Part shown: piece after piece, positions 27,579 to 36,556 of the stretch
Position numbering within the stretch: the first letter of the stretch is position 1
How the letters are laid out: every line of letters begins with the position of its first letter
NCBI GenBank assembly: GCA_024281375.1
Contig: JAJSAD010000028.1
Coordinates: 1 to 52,493 of the forward strand
Direction: 5' to 3'
DNA: 52,493 nt
Source: Alphaproteobacteria bacterium
GTDB lineage: Bacteria; Pseudomonadota; Alphaproteobacteria; Caedimonadales; UBA9215
Program-made: the position numbers and the translations under genes
Notes under the pieces: generated by a model
The model's database searches: none
The model's input: the letters and a program-made list of their open reading frames with translations, nothing else
Told to the model about the DNA's origin: nothing

Positions 27579-28427
27579 ATGGTTATGCTTATTCATAAAA
27601 ATCGGTCTGTTTTTAAGCTCAGTGGCCCCGACACGTTTTCTTTTTTACAGGGCGTGATCACCAATGATATGGAGACTCTACCAGAAAAAGAAATTTTGTA
27701 CACGGTGATGCTGACACCAAAAGGACGATTTCATTTTGAGTTCTTTTTGTATAGAAACCCCGAAGAAAAAAAGAGTTTATATCTTGAGACCCCCACGGCT
27801 TTTGCGGGTGATCTGTTAAAAAAGTTATCCCTTTTTAAACTGCGTTCTAATGTTGAGATTAAAGACATATCCCAAGAAGTTTTTGTCGTGACATATCATG
27901 ATGAAAGTCCTGACGGTGAGCTGATTTTTAAGGATCCGCGGTGTGAACAATTGGGATATCGAGGTCTGTATTTTGGGGTTTTGACAGAAAGAGCGAGGGA
28001 GGATGAGAGTTTTTATAGGTCGCTTTGTATAGACCATTGTATTCCCCGGGCTGGTTTTGAGCTCCTCCCTGAAAAAACAATTCCCCTAGAGGCAAACCTC
28101 GAAGAATTGGGCGCATTGTCTTTTACAAAAGGGTGTTATTTAGGACAAGAGTTAACGGCTAGGACCAAGCATCAAGGCCTTGTTCGAAAGAAACTTTATA
28201 CGGTTGGTGTTGACGGTGACATGATAGAAGAGATGTTACAAAAAGGAGTTATTATCTATGGGGATGATCATAAAATTGGAGAACTTCTTTCCTATGAACA
28301 AGGGAAGGGAATTGCTAAATTGCGTATAGAAGAGGTTGAGGAACATAAAGATCTTATTTATTGGCAGGGGATTTTGAAAGAAACCAAAACAGAATGCTGT
28401 ACAATAAAGTATTTGCCCCATAAATAA
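27579..28427 (+). CDS. ygfZ: Folate-binding YgfZ/GcvT-like protein
   Basis: 282 residues, a short GcvT-fold protein. The C-terminal signature KGCYLGQELTARTKHQG (about 184-200) is the YgfZ motif K-G-C-Y-x-G-Q-E with its cysteine. YgfZ binds tetrahydrofolate and supports iron-sulfur cluster enzymes such as MiaB. AGGA lies about eight bases before the ATG at 27579. The last 74 bases overlap the convergent WecA/MraY-like gene on the other strand. Confidence 0.88.
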   Translation: MVMLIHKNRSVFKLSGPDTFSFLQGVITNDMETLPEKEILYTVMLTPKGRFHFEFFLYRNPEEKKSLYLETPTAFAGDLLKKLSLFKLRSNVEIKDISQEVFVVTYHDESPDGELIFKDPRCEQLGYRGLYFGVLTERAREDESFYRSLCIDHCIPRAGFELLPEKTIPLEANLEELGALSFTKGCYLGQELTARTKHQGLVRKKLYTVGVDGDMIEEMLQKGVIIYGDDHKIGELLSYEQGKGIAKLRIEEVEEHKDLIYWQGILKETKTECCTIKYLPHK

Positions 28428-29334
28428 TGCTGAGGGTGAAGGGGTCTCGCATATTAAAGATAAAGGCCGTGATACCTTGGAGGACAACAAGGCTTGCATA
28501 AAGGCTCGTGACTTTAAGGTGGGGCCATCCTTTGAGGTTGAGTTTATGAAAGAAAAATCCTTTATGGGGTTGAGTGACGGTTTTATGGTGTAGAATCCGG
28601 CTTGCAATGGTCACGCTAATATCAAAAAGCATGGGAAAAAAGAGATGCCCCATGAGGAGGACAGAGTCTGAGATGTCATGCAATTCTAAGAGGAGGAAGC
28701 TCGGGAGGCATAATCCGGTGAAAAAGGTTCCCACATCTCCTTGAATGATTTTTCCTTTAAGATTCCAATAAAGAAACCCTAGAAACCCAGGCACGAGAGC
28801 GAGATAGAAAATGGCTGCCCCTTGGAAAAAGCCAAAGGCAAAAAGACTGACCATCAGGGCAGAGGAAACCGCCAGTCCGTTCAAGCCATCAAAGAAGTTA
28901 TAAGCATTGATGAATCCTCCCAAAAGAATAAGGAGGACAAAAAATTTAAGACTCATGATGTCGATATGGGGGAAGGCTTTGGTGATCACAAGAGTACTGA
29001 TAATCAGTTGGATGCTCAATCGCTTTAAAAAGGAAATTTCAATAATTTCATCGATGAATCCCATGGCTCCCAGGATGAGGGCCCCGGAGAGAATCCATAA
29101 CAATTGCTCTGTGATGAGAGGGGCCACATAAAAATGATACCCTATGAGAAAGGTAAGAAACCCTGCGATAATGCCCATGCCACCGGATGTTGGCATAGGA
29201 GTTTTATGGGAAGAACGTTCTTCGGGGTGATCTAAGACCCTAAGGAGCATCATGCCCTTGGTGACCAAGAGGGTTATGAGGGTGCTTGTGATGAGGATCA
29301 CAAGGGTTTCAATTTCACTTTCAAAGGCACTCAA
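28354..29334 (-). CDS. WecA/MraY-like phospho-sugar:undecaprenyl-phosphate transferase
   Basis: 326 residues with ten or so transmembrane segments. It shows 'HKTPMPTSGGMGII' near residue 45, 'NAYNFFDGLNGLAV' near 143 (the Asp-rich motif) and a 'HFFPMLFDI'-like segment plus 'HPHKG-F-H' region around 245-255. The family moves a sugar 1-phosphate to undecaprenyl phosphate to begin glycan synthesis. It is shorter than MraY and lacks MraY-specific context, so O-antigen or a similar glycan is more likely. The TTG start has GGGAG ten bases upstream. Its 3' end overlaps ygfZ by 74 bases tail to tail. Confidence 0.8.
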   Translation of the reverse strand: MSAFESEIETLVILITSTLITLLVTKGMMLLRVLDHPEERSSHKTPMPTSGGMGIIAGFLTFLIGYHFYVAPLITEQLLWILSGALILGAMGFIDEIIEISFLKRLSIQLIISTLVITKAFPHIDIMSLKFFVLLILLGGFINAYNFFDGLNGLAVSSALMVSLFAFGFFQGAAIFYLALVPGFLGFLYWNLKGKIIQGDVGTFFTGLCLPSFLLLELHDISDSVLLMGHLFFPMLFDISVTIASRILHHKTVTQPHKGFFFHKLNLKGWPHLKVTSLYASLVVLQGITAFIFNMRDPFTLSIIYGANTLLYSILFWFLSKSPANK

Positions 29335-29348
29335 TATTGAGAAACTCC

Positions 29349-30449
29349 CTAAACGTTAAATCTAAAGTGGAAGACGTCTCCATCAGCGACGACGTAATCG
29401 CGGCCTTCTTGACGGAATTTACCGGCAGCTTTGGCCCCTTGTTCACCCTTGTTATCCACATAGTCTTGATAAGCGATAGTTTCTGCACAAATAAAGCCGC
29501 GCTCAAAGTCCGTATGAATCTCACCGGCGGCTTGGGGTGCTGTGCCAAGACGTTTGACAGTCCACGCCCGGGCTTCCTTGGGGCCTACGGTAAAAAAGGT
29601 AATAAAATCGAGGAGTTTATAGCCTTCGCGAATGGTTTGGGTAAGGCCTGTTTCTTTCAAGCCAATGCTCTCAAGGAATTCAGCCTTTTCTTCGTCGGAT
29701 TCAAGGGAGGCAATTTCAGCCTCGATAGCAGCAGAAATCACAACATATCGCGCACCCTCCGATGTGGCACGCTCTGCCATTTTAGTGGTGAAATCATTAC
29801 CTGTTGCGGCCTCATCCTCGCCCACATTACAGACATATAAGACAGGCTTGCTGGTAATGAGTTGTAATTGTTTAAAGATTTTCGCTTCGTCCTCAGTCAC
29901 ATCTGTTTCCCGGGCTGGTTTGCCTTCTTCAAGAATAGCCAACACACGTTTGACCATCTCAAGGGTTTCTTTAGCTTCTTTATCACCCCCCTTGGTTTTC
30001 TTCTCTAGGTTTGTGACCCGTTTCTCAAGGCTCTCAAGGTCAGAAAGCATGAGCTCTGTTTCAATAATATCGACATCTCGTAAGGGATCAATTCCCCCTT
30101 CAACATGGGTGATATCATCATTCTCAAAGCAACGGACCACATGGATAATGGCATCAACTTCTCGGATATTTCCCAGAAACTGATTACCAAGACCTTCTCC
30201 TTTGCTGGCGCCTTTCACAAGACCGGCAATGTCAACAAATTCAAGTTGCGTGGGAAGAATAACCTTAGAGCCCGCCAGAGCTGCTAGGGCTTCCAAACGA
30301 TTATCGGGGACGGAAACGCGCCCTACATTGGGCTCGATGGTGCAAAAGGGATAGTTGGCTGCTTCGGCCGCCGCCGTTTTGGTGAGGGCATTAAAGAGCG
30401 TTGATTTTCCAACATTAGGCAACCCAACAATACCGCACTTAAAACCCAT
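29349..30449 (-). CDS. ychF: Redox-regulated ATPase YchF (Obg-related)
   Basis: 366 residues. The nucleotide loop is GLPNVGKSTLFNALT (about 8-22) and switch II is 'EFVDIAGLVKGASKGEGLG'. A coiled-coil insertion lies at about 130-200 and a C-terminal TGS domain ends 'GRDYVVADGDVFHFRFNV'. The base-specificity motif NxxE ('CNVGEDE') replaces NKxD, which marks YchF as an ATPase. It binds ribosomes and has been tied to stress responses. It lies 14 bases upstream of the WecA-like gene on the same strand. Confidence 0.95.
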   Translation of the reverse strand: MGFKCGIVGLPNVGKSTLFNALTKTAAAEAANYPFCTIEPNVGRVSVPDNRLEALAALAGSKVILPTQLEFVDIAGLVKGASKGEGLGNQFLGNIREVDAIIHVVRCFENDDITHVEGGIDPLRDVDIIETELMLSDLESLEKRVTNLEKKTKGGDKEAKETLEMVKRVLAILEEGKPARETDVTEDEAKIFKQLQLITSKPVLYVCNVGEDEAATGNDFTTKMAERATSEGARYVVISAAIEAEIASLESDEEKAEFLESIGLKETGLTQTIREGYKLLDFITFFTVGPKEARAWTVKRLGTAPQAAGEIHTDFERGFICAETIAYQDYVDNKGEQGAKAAGKFRQEGRDYVVADGDVFHFRFNV

Positions 30450-30591
30450 GATAATTTTTCCTTAAATAGTAAACTTGATCATATTATACAGATGAACGTA
30501 AATTTCTAAAGAAAAATCGATTTTTGAAAGAGGATGGGTATAATGTTATAAAAGAGATAGAGTTTTTCCCATTTGACCCTTTCGCAGTTTT

Positions 30592-30909
30592 CTATAAAGA
30601 GGACATTTTAATCCAATACAGAACACTTGATACAAAGAAGTACCCTGAGGAAAAAAGAAAAACAAGGTACATCAAATAGTACGACAAGCGATCAAGAAAC
30701 CCCAAGGGGAGAAGAATACCAACCTCGATAACCCCTAAAAGGATAAGAGAATAATAGGTATAAAAATACCCAGCGGTATTAATAAGGTTCGAGACAAAAA
30801 ACAAGCTGATATTGAGGATAATAAGAAGACTCGCAAGGCGCGATAAATGCGCCCAGTAAATGTCAGGGTGGTTTTTAAATTCTTCTGCACAATGTTTATA
30901 TATAGTCAT
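30592..30909 (-). CDS. Small membrane protein, unknown; start lies in a repeat
   Basis: About 105 residues from the ATG at 30909 (a TTG two codons earlier is possible). It has a charged N-terminus with Cys and His, then three hydrophobic segments at about 26-45, 54-74 and 80-98. The topology is reminiscent of small DoxX-like proteins, but no family motif is clear. Its first three codons lie in the terminal repeat of the TATAGT element at 30901-31006, so the N-terminus may have been rebuilt when that element inserted. No terminator or partner gene is evident. Confidence 0.5.
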   Translation of the reverse strand: MTIYKHCAEEFKNHPDIYWAHLSRLASLLIILNISLFFVSNLINTAGYFYTYYSLILLGVIEVGILLPLGFLDRLSYYLMYLVFLFSSGYFFVSSVLYWIKMSSL

Positions 30910-31006
30910 TCCCAAAAAATCCCAGATGTCGTCAATCGCTCCTAAACTAGGAAATATAGTCGTCGATCGCTCTTTCCTAGACTAGAATCTTTTTGAAAGG
31001 ACTATA
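30901..31006 (+). repeat. MITE-like repeat, family 2 (TATAGT), copy 2
   Basis: A 106-bp block with ends TATAGTCATTCCCAAAAA and, inverted, TATAGTCCTTTCAAAAAG. This is the most complete copy of the family. The centre contains CCCAGATGTCGTCAATCG and a second, inner inverted pair (TCCTAAACTAGGAAA and TTTCCTAGACTAGAA are related). It overlaps the start of the small membrane gene and occupies most of the gap to the transporter gene. Confidence 0.7.
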
Positions 31007-31067
31007 AACCCATCTTCTCAGTATAGTGTAAAAATCTTAAAAAAAGATAAACAACTTTGAGATTTTT

Positions 31068-32477
31068 TTAAATCCACAAAAGATGAACGAGAATAAGGAA
31101 AGGACCTAAAATCCCAACGGACCAAAGTATATATCCAAAGAAACTCGGCATGGCAATTTGATCTTGTTCCGCAATAGCCTTGACCATAAAGTTTGGCGCA
31201 TTTCCGATGTAGGTAAGGGCTCCCATAAAGACGGAAGCAGCCGAAATTGCAAGCAACGTTTGGGAGAGAGTCGTCATCAACTCGGAAGCATCCCCGCCAG
31301 CAAGGTTAAAGAAGACAAGATACGTTGGCGCATTATCCAACACAGCAGATAATCCTCCCGTTATCCAGAAATAAAGTCCATTATGAGGCCCCTCGGCTGT
31401 GTTCACGAGTTGCACCAATCCTGAAAGTGCTCCTCCTTGACCGACTTTTAAAATAGCAATAACGGGCGCCGCCGTGATAAAAATAGCCGCAAAAACCTTA
31501 AAAACCTCCATAAAAGGACCCCAAGTAAAGGAGTTTTCTGCACGAACGCGTTTATTACCATAAAAAATAGAAAGGGAAGTGAGCCCTAAAAGAATAATAT
31601 CCCGTGCAATATCAGGGGCTTTAAGGAAAACAGTTCCAATATAAATACCCATATCCGTTTTCCATATACCTGAAAAAATAATGCTCGCCACAGCACATAA
31701 AAGCAAAAGAAGATTACGTTGCCCCCCTAGACGAACGATAAAGCGCACATCTTCTTGATTATCCCTTAAGGTTGAATAGTCGTCATTTTCCTTTTTGAAC
31801 GCTCTTTTATCAAAGAAATAAAAGATAACAAGCAAGGGAATGGTCATCGTCAAAAAAGGACCAAACATATGGGTCGTTGGCCAAAAGAAATCAACGCCAT
31901 TTAAAAATCCAAGGAAAAGAGGCGGGTCTCCAACGGCCGTTAACGACCCCCCAATATTACAAACCAAAAATATAAAGAAAATCACGAGGTGTTGACGACA
32001 TTTTCTCCCCTGATTCACATGCAAAAAAGGGCGAATAAAGAGCATGGCTGCCCCGGTTGTGCCAATCCAACTTGCCACAAAAGTTGTGACGCCTAAGAAA
32101 AAGGTGTTAAAATAGGGGTTAGCTTTTGTGGTGATATCAATTTTAATCCCCCCACAAATCACATAAAGGGATAAAATAAAAATAATAAAGGGGATAAAGT
32201 GATGAAGATATGTTTCCAAAACTTCATGAATAGCAGTCCCAACACCAAAAACATAACCAATCATCCCCAGGGCAATAAGAGCCCAGACGCCTGAAATTTT
32301 ACCAAAGTGATGGTGCCAAAAATCACTGGCAACAATGGGCATGATAGCAAGGGATAAAAGCACCCCCGCAAAAGGCAGTACCCACCATAAAGACATTGCG
32401 GTCCCATCCAACCCAGAAGCCTTTACCGGAAGAGAGATCAAACAAACCAAAACAAATGCAGCTAAAAAACGACCCAT
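31068..32477 (-). CDS. ArsB/NhaD-superfamily ion transporter (sodium:proton antiporter-like)
   Basis: 469 residues with about 11-12 transmembrane segments. Recognisable ion-transporter features include 'GTTGAAMLFIRPFL' near 140, 'NIGGSLTAVGDPPLFLGFLNG' near 175 (the family's 'G-x-x-T-x-x-G-D-P-P' turn), 'SAVLDNAPTYLVFFNLAGG' near 380 and 'YIGNAPNFMVKAIAEQ'. This composition matches the group annotated as NhaD-type or citrate-transporter-like sodium:proton antiporters. The substrate is uncertain. The start codon follows the AsmA gene stop directly (no gap), so the pair is co-transcribed. Confidence 0.82.
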   Translation of the reverse strand: MGRFLAAFVLVCLISLPVKASGLDGTAMSLWWVLPFAGVLLSLAIMPIVASDFWHHHFGKISGVWALIALGMIGYVFGVGTAIHEVLETYLHHFIPFIIFILSLYVICGGIKIDITTKANPYFNTFFLGVTTFVASWIGTTGAAMLFIRPFLHVNQGRKCRQHLVIFFIFLVCNIGGSLTAVGDPPLFLGFLNGVDFFWPTTHMFGPFLTMTIPLLVIFYFFDKRAFKKENDDYSTLRDNQEDVRFIVRLGGQRNLLLLLCAVASIIFSGIWKTDMGIYIGTVFLKAPDIARDIILLGLTSLSIFYGNKRVRAENSFTWGPFMEVFKVFAAIFITAAPVIAILKVGQGGALSGLVQLVNTAEGPHNGLYFWITGGLSAVLDNAPTYLVFFNLAGGDASELMTTLSQTLLAISAASVFMGALTYIGNAPNFMVKAIAEQDQIAMPSFFGYILWSVGILGPFLILVHLLWI

Positions 32478-35267
32478 CTAAAACAAATCTTTCAGCAGGC
32501 CACCAACGGCCTTGCCAATAGCATCAACATCACTTTGTTTTTGAGGCTGGGATTGTTGTTGCGGTTGAGTCTTGTGATGTTGTGAGGGTGCTTGTTCTTT
32601 CTTCCCAAGCCCCAAAACACCTTTAATGATATCTTCGGGTTTTCCTTTACCAAAGCTATCCATAACGCCGGACAAGACATTTTGAAGCAAATATTGCTCA
32701 AGCTTTCCCGTTTTTAATTTATGATCTGGATTGTCTAAAGGACCATAAATACGAGCCGAGAACGGCGGAAGTTTTTTGCCTTCCAAGGTAATAGTCGCAG
32801 AAATATCCATCCAATATTTCAACAAATTCACCGACCCCTCAGCCGTGACATCAGCCCCCACAGCATCCAGAAGGAATTTCTTAATACGCGCCTCTCCCTT
32901 AGAAATCGACGTGATACAATCAATAGAGTTAAAAGCCGTTTGCCCTCCTGAAAAAGCCGTGTTCAAAAGACCGATAGCCGCCCCTAAATTCCGGGCATTT
33001 TCAAGGTCACGAACAATACGCTCAATATTAAATCCACTAATGGCTCCCTTTGTGCCCTTAAAATTCATAGACCCCGACAGGTTAGCCACATATTGATATT
33101 GACTCTGACCGCTGGTTGAGAGGTCTGCATCCAGGCTAAAACGACCCTTCACAACTTTAATTTCTTTTTGCTTAGGCACAATATTTTTGAGCTGTGCATT
33201 TTTTAAATGAGCCGTCAATGTTATAGGCTGTCCTTTTTGCGACGAAGCCCTCGCCTTAACAATCAACGCCCCTCCATAAAGATTCCCCTTCAAAGATGTT
33301 AAATCTAAAATACCATTAGCAACACGCATATCCATTTTTATGGAATCAAAAACAAGAGAGCCTTTACGAAGGCTTGGGATAGACACCTTGATGTCCCCAT
33401 CAAAATCACGCAAGAAAGCAAGATCAATTTTATCATGACTCCAATGGGCTTTGGGTTTTGCATGGGACGTCCCACGACGCTTTGCAACAAGTTGAACCTG
33501 TCCTTTAGCAGGCTCTTTTTCAAAAGCCGCGAGCAAACGATCTAGGTTCAAAGAAGATAAAGAAATATCGACTGAAAGTTTTGGTTTCAATCCACTGAGG
33601 AACAAATCAGCACTCCCTTTTAAATCAATACGGTCACGCCCCACAGTTATAGAAGATTTCTGAAAGACAATCTTCACTCGTTGAGGAATATCTCCCTTTA
33701 ATTGAGCCTTGATATTAAAGCCACCAAGAGCTTTCGATGGGTTTTGTTGGCCCAAATACCGAAGAGTCGATTGCAAACTTTTCCCCGTACTCACAAGAGA
33801 AAGATTGGGCTTTATGGCCTTTCCAACTTGACGCACATCCCCTTTAATTTGCGTCTGGGCATTGGCTGCATAGATAGACAAATCAACGGTCAACTGATCG
33901 GGTTTGCCCGAGGCGACCCCCTTGAATTTTGCGGGACCAATCGCTTCGGGAATTTGTATATCCATCAGTTGCCCCAAAGCACTTAGATCTTTTGTTCGTA
34001 AATCAAAGGTATATTTACCGTCTTTATCCCAATCTTGAAGGGTCAAATTGCCATCAAGTTTTGCTTTTCCGACATCAAGGTTGATGTCCTTAAAAGCAAT
34101 ATGTTGGTCTTTATAGGTCACATGTGTTGCAAAAGAAAAAGCTTTCAATAAAAAGGGAGGGAGATCTTTTGTCTTAACTTTAAGTGCTTGAAGCAATTGC
34201 AAAACTTCTTTTGCCTTCACGGACATAGACCCTGAAAATTGATTTTTTTGAGGCGCATCAGGGCGCACTTCCACATACACAACACCTGGCATCAGGTCTA
34301 ACTTCAAAGCCCCCGTCGTTTTCTTGAGATCAACCACAACAGATCCATGGGCCTGCAACGGCGTTAAATTAAAATCAATCTCTTCAAGGGACACCTTATC
34401 GGCTGTCGCAAAAATATTGGCTTTCAGTTTATATTTTTCTTTTAAGGCATCAGGAAGGGGGAGGTCAGGCATCAACTTTTTCAGTTGTGTCAAGTGTCCA
34501 CTCAGCTCTAAATCTCCCTTAAAGCTTTGGTTCTCAAGGTTAATAATACCACCAACATTAAGTTTTTTACCCAGCATTCTAAGCTTGGCTTCCACAGGAA
34601 TCTGAGAACCTATTTCCTTTAAACGCCCCCCCAAATCAACATCTTCCCCAAAAGCCTTAAACTCGAGTTCAAAATCGATGGGTCCTTGGAAACTTTCAAT
34701 ATCCAAAGAAAGATTAATGTCTTCCACTTCCGTTACTTTTTTGCCCTCAACATAGCGAATATGGGCATTTTTTATTTTAATAGTTTTCACAAGAACAGGG
34801 GAATCTTGAGGAAGAATAGGAACACCCCCCCCTCCTTTCTCCAAATCTTTATTGTCTTCTTGAGAACTCGGGGGGACATTAAAATCAAGCTCCCAATTTC
34901 CCTTCCCATTTTTTAATTTTTCTAAAATGAATTTGGGATTTTCTAAAATAATTTTTGCAACCTCTATTTTCCCTGAAAACAAGGGCAAAATAGATAAAAC
35001 AACCTCAAGTTCTTTCACAGAAACCATCGTTGGTTCTTGAGCATTCGGAGCGGAAGCAAGGGTGATTTTTTTGAGTTTCAGATAAGGGCGCGGCAATATG
35101 CTAAATTTAATATCACCCTGAATTTTAAGCTCACGACCAATGGCTTCTTTTGTTTTTTGCGTAATCTCGTCCTTGTAGGAATTCAAACTCACAAAATAAG
35201 GGAGAATGAGAATCAAAACAGCAAGAGTGAGAACAGTTGTTCCAAGGTATTTCAAAAATTTAAGCAA
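32478..35267 (-). CDS. AsmA-family protein
   Basis: About 929 residues. One N-terminal transmembrane helix (about 5-25) is followed by a long periplasmic region. The AsmA start is seen in 'NSYKDEITQKTKEAIGREL' and repeated beta-rich blocks ('KVSLEEIDFNLTPLQAHGSV', 'HIAFKDINLDVGKAKLDGNL') are typical. The AsmA C-terminal domain includes 'LNTAFSGGQTAFNSI' and ends with a Gln/Pro/Lys-rich tail. AsmA-like proteins are thought to carry phospholipid to the outer membrane. Start choice: GAGG precedes the TTG at 35267 by six bases, whereas the TTG at 35288 lacks a site. The transporter gene follows with no gap. Confidence 0.87.
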   Translation of the reverse strand: MLKFLKYLGTTVLTLAVLILILPYFVSLNSYKDEITQKTKEAIGRELKIQGDIKFSILPRPYLKLKKITLASAPNAQEPTMVSVKELEVVLSILPLFSGKIEVAKIILENPKFILEKLKNGKGNWELDFNVPPSSQEDNKDLEKGGGGVPILPQDSPVLVKTIKIKNAHIRYVEGKKVTEVEDINLSLDIESFQGPIDFELEFKAFGEDVDLGGRLKEIGSQIPVEAKLRMLGKKLNVGGIINLENQSFKGDLELSGHLTQLKKLMPDLPLPDALKEKYKLKANIFATADKVSLEEIDFNLTPLQAHGSVVVDLKKTTGALKLDLMPGVVYVEVRPDAPQKNQFSGSMSVKAKEVLQLLQALKVKTKDLPPFLLKAFSFATHVTYKDQHIAFKDINLDVGKAKLDGNLTLQDWDKDGKYTFDLRTKDLSALGQLMDIQIPEAIGPAKFKGVASGKPDQLTVDLSIYAANAQTQIKGDVRQVGKAIKPNLSLVSTGKSLQSTLRYLGQQNPSKALGGFNIKAQLKGDIPQRVKIVFQKSSITVGRDRIDLKGSADLFLSGLKPKLSVDISLSSLNLDRLLAAFEKEPAKGQVQLVAKRRGTSHAKPKAHWSHDKIDLAFLRDFDGDIKVSIPSLRKGSLVFDSIKMDMRVANGILDLTSLKGNLYGGALIVKARASSQKGQPITLTAHLKNAQLKNIVPKQKEIKVVKGRFSLDADLSTSGQSQYQYVANLSGSMNFKGTKGAISGFNIERIVRDLENARNLGAAIGLLNTAFSGGQTAFNSIDCITSISKGEARIKKFLLDAVGADVTAEGSVNLLKYWMDISATITLEGKKLPPFSARIYGPLDNPDHKLKTGKLEQYLLQNVLSGVMDSFGKGKPEDIIKGVLGLGKKEQAPSQHHKTQPQQQSQPQKQSDVDAIGKAVGGLLKDLF

Positions 35268-35341
35268 AACGAGCCTCTTTGAAGACAATATTTTTGTTCT
35301 TATAAGTTATACCCATAGGTCCAAAACACCAAGTCATATAT

Positions 35342-35415
35342 TATAGTCCTTCCAAAAAGGTCCCAGACGTCGTCATTCGTTCCTAAACTATAAGGCATAG
35401 TCGTCGGTCACTCTT
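35342..35415 (+). repeat. MITE-like repeat, family 2 (TATAGT), copy 3 (partial)
   Basis: A 74-bp copy lacking the right end. It starts TATAGTCCTTCCAAAAAGG and runs CCCAGACGTCGTCATTCG, TTCCTAAACTA and ATAGTCGTCGGTCACTCTT, parallel to copy 2. The homology runs through the stop codon of tssA (35408-35410, TCA on the plus strand) and ends at about 35415, inside the last codons of that gene. Confidence 0.65.
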
Positions 35416-36538
35416 GCTCATTCATCCCCAAAAGATGCATAGCATTTTGAAGACCCCCACTTTGTTGAGCAAGCTCGGTCATCAACTCACCAAGAGACAT
35501 ATCCCCCCAACTCACTGCCCGCCTAATTAAATAAGGGGTTGGGCTATGGGGCTCAATCTCTGCGAGATAATCAGCTATTTGGCTCAACAATTCATAAGCC
35601 TGTTGGCGATTTTGAAGGGTCCCTTCAACGGTAAGATTTTTTATAATCATAGGTGCGCTCATTGATAGTGTGTTAGTCGGTTGATTTTTTTTATCAGATT
35701 TAATGTCAACAACCTCGGCATCGCTTTGTGTTGCCCCAGAAGATCTTTCTTGGTAAATATTTTTTGTAAAGTGAAGAATTTTTTCAAGACGTCCGCGAAG
35801 ATGCATCAAACACCCTGGAAACTCTTTATAGTTTTTTTCGATAAGCTTTTCAATGTCTTTGATTAAAACTAAAGAGTCACTAACTTCATCAATAAGAGAC
35901 CCATAAAATTCTGTCGAGGTTTGCTTCACCGCCCCATAAAAAGCCACCGCCTCTGAAGACATTTTATTTTTATGGGCACCTGCCACTGATTTTTGTTGAT
36001 TGGGGGGCGTAATTAACACTTTGCTTTGATAGTCCCAAAAGGTCAAAGCCCGTTGAGGATCACCCTCCGGTAACGCAATAATCAACTGCGTTAAAGCCTT
36101 AGAAAGCTCCTTGTCAAACCACAAAAGTGGCACCACTCGATACTCAGGGTCATCTTTTGAAAAAGGGTGAAAAGAATCCCAAAAATTTTCCAGCAATTGT
36201 TTGGTGAGGTTTAAGCCATTTTTCAAACCATAGGCCTGATATTCATGGTACCAGCACTCCGTGAGCCAGAGGGATAATTGAAGATCTTTTGATTTTGTTT
36301 GAAGGGCCCCAACACAAATTTCTTCGGCCTTATCCCATTGGGACTCTTTCAGGTCATGGGCCCAAACCCCTTGAGGTAAATCTTCTTCGGACTTACGGGC
36401 TAGTTGAATATCATCGTATTCCTGTTCATAACGAAGAGATTTACCACTGGGTTCTGCCTTGGAGACAGGTTTTAAAAACGCAGCCAAAGCCTTCTTATCA
36501 AGGAGATCAGGATAGTCTTTTGCTTGTTTAAAAAACAT
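35408..36538 (-). CDS. tssA: Type VI secretion protein TssA (ImpA N-terminal domain)
   Basis: 376 residues. The ImpA_N domain (about 25-150) is clear: 'EPSGKSLRYEQEYDDIQLA', 'LPQGVWAHDL', 'SKDLQLSLWLTE' and 'GLNLTKQLLENFWDSFHP'. A variable middle follows, then a short C-terminal part with 'IRSRQQAYELL'-like paired helices and 'PHSPTPYLIRRAVSW', which is the TssA C-terminal signature (P-x-S-P-x-x-x-L-I-x-R). TssA contacts baseplate and membrane complexes and guides sheath assembly. It is the last gene of the tss operon, 18 bases after tssM. Its stop codon lies in a repeat element, so the original C-terminus may have been slightly different. Confidence 0.88.
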   Translation of the reverse strand: MFFKQAKDYPDLLDKKALAAFLKPVSKAEPSGKSLRYEQEYDDIQLARKSEEDLPQGVWAHDLKESQWDKAEEICVGALQTKSKDLQLSLWLTECWYHEYQAYGLKNGLNLTKQLLENFWDSFHPFSKDDPEYRVVPLLWFDKELSKALTQLIIALPEGDPQRALTFWDYQSKVLITPPNQQKSVAGAHKNKMSSEAVAFYGAVKQTSTEFYGSLIDEVSDSLVLIKDIEKLIEKNYKEFPGCLMHLRGRLEKILHFTKNIYQERSSGATQSDAEVVDIKSDKKNQPTNTLSMSAPMIIKNLTVEGTLQNRQQAYELLSQIADYLAEIEPHSPTPYLIRRAVSWGDMSLGELMTELAQQSGGLQNAMHLLGMNEQE

Positions 36539-36556
36539 ATTTTTTAAATTCCTGTT

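Noticed and set aside
29632-30183. 183-residue Ser-rich ORF opposite ychF
   Set aside because: Shadow frame of a highly conserved gene.
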